Part shown: positions 63,790-64,000 of the stretch, in pieces
Layout of the letters: each line of letters begins with the position of its first letter
How positions within the stretch are numbered: position 1 is the stretch's first letter
NCBI GenBank assembly: GCA_014155875.1
Contig: JACEFZ010017425.1
Coordinates: forward strand, 1,291,990-1,355,989
From: Cepaea nemoralis
Taxonomy: Eukaryota > Mollusca > Gastropoda > Stylommatophora > Helicidae
Direction: 5' to 3'
DNA: 64,000 nucleotides
Position numbers and translations under genes: made by a program
Notes under the pieces: model-generated
The model's input: the letters and a program-made list of their open reading frames with translations, nothing else
What the model was told of the DNA's origin: nothing
Database searches by the model: none

Positions 63790-64000
63790 TGAACAATTTT
63801 TCTATGATGTACATTTACGCCAGGTCAACAAACAATTCTGGTTCCAACTCTAGAAGATAAAGATCCCTCCTATCCCAGGATTTTTCTTTACGGTCAATAA
63901 GTATTTTGGGCCCCGGACGATGATAATTTTTATCCCATGCCTGTTTAAAAAAACAGGATTTCTGGCAATGATTATGTTTTACGAAAAAAACCCCCCCCCT
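63790..64000. other. Window end, no feature seen
   Basis: AT-rich, ending in a C run. Nothing supported. Confidence 0.4.

Overview
This window looks like repeat-rich, intergenic DNA from an invertebrate animal genome. There are no bacterial-style operons, rRNAs or true tRNA genes. Nearly all recognisable coding sequence belongs to transposable elements: LINEs with an apurinic endonuclease (APE), Ty3-type LTR elements, Helitron-like elements with microsatellite cores, a Tigger, hAT MITEs and SINE-like insertions. Very long pure microsatellites are also present. The mix and the style of the LINE and gag proteins suggest a lophotrochozoan, perhaps a gastropod mollusc. That is an inference from element style, not from a host gene.

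Layout. 1-4305: decayed LINE pieces. 4306-16722: a 73-bp satellite array organised as a 22-unit higher-order repeat, split by an 8.85-kb LTR retrotransposon (6179-15031, target duplication AACAC) whose pol order is protease-integrase-RT-RNase H. 17236-21085: one LINE (B) interrupted by another (A) carrying a 0.7-kb (TTAG)n tail. 21090-24601: a tRNA-like SINE, a Helitron-like element with about 0.75 kb of tetranucleotide repeats, and a catalytically deleted Tigger. 26040-27860: tandem units of 310-340 bp, each with a (GA)n core. 28089-34769: a second LTR element (726-bp LTRs, target duplication GACAA) with gag-protease but no RT. 35618-40765: a Helitron-like element, a LINE C fragment and a nearly full-length LINE C. 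41085-44064: LINE pieces around a 0.7-kb (TCGG)n array. 44283-49890: minisatellites and a segmental duplication carrying long GTGGGTGGGG-type tracts. 49985-52765: LINE C broken by a second LINE with a 9-bp target duplication. 53455-55270: about 1.8 kb of degenerate tetranucleotide repeat ending in a Helitron-like 3' end. 56025-62400: SINE, LINE C copies, hAT MITEs, two Helitron-like elements head to tail inside LINE C, and a 333-bp SINE-like insertion with a 12-bp target duplication.

62650-63800 is different. Short, dense open frames on both strands meet tail to tail at a shared TCATGA and show protein-like composition, but resemble nothing I recognise. It is the best candidate for a low-copy gene or an integrated DNA-virus fragment.

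The elements are layered by nesting, so the order of insertion can be read at several places. A recurring theme is that LINE 3' ends and Helitron-like cores coincide with the microsatellites, which suggests that element tails and cores seed much of the simple repeat here.
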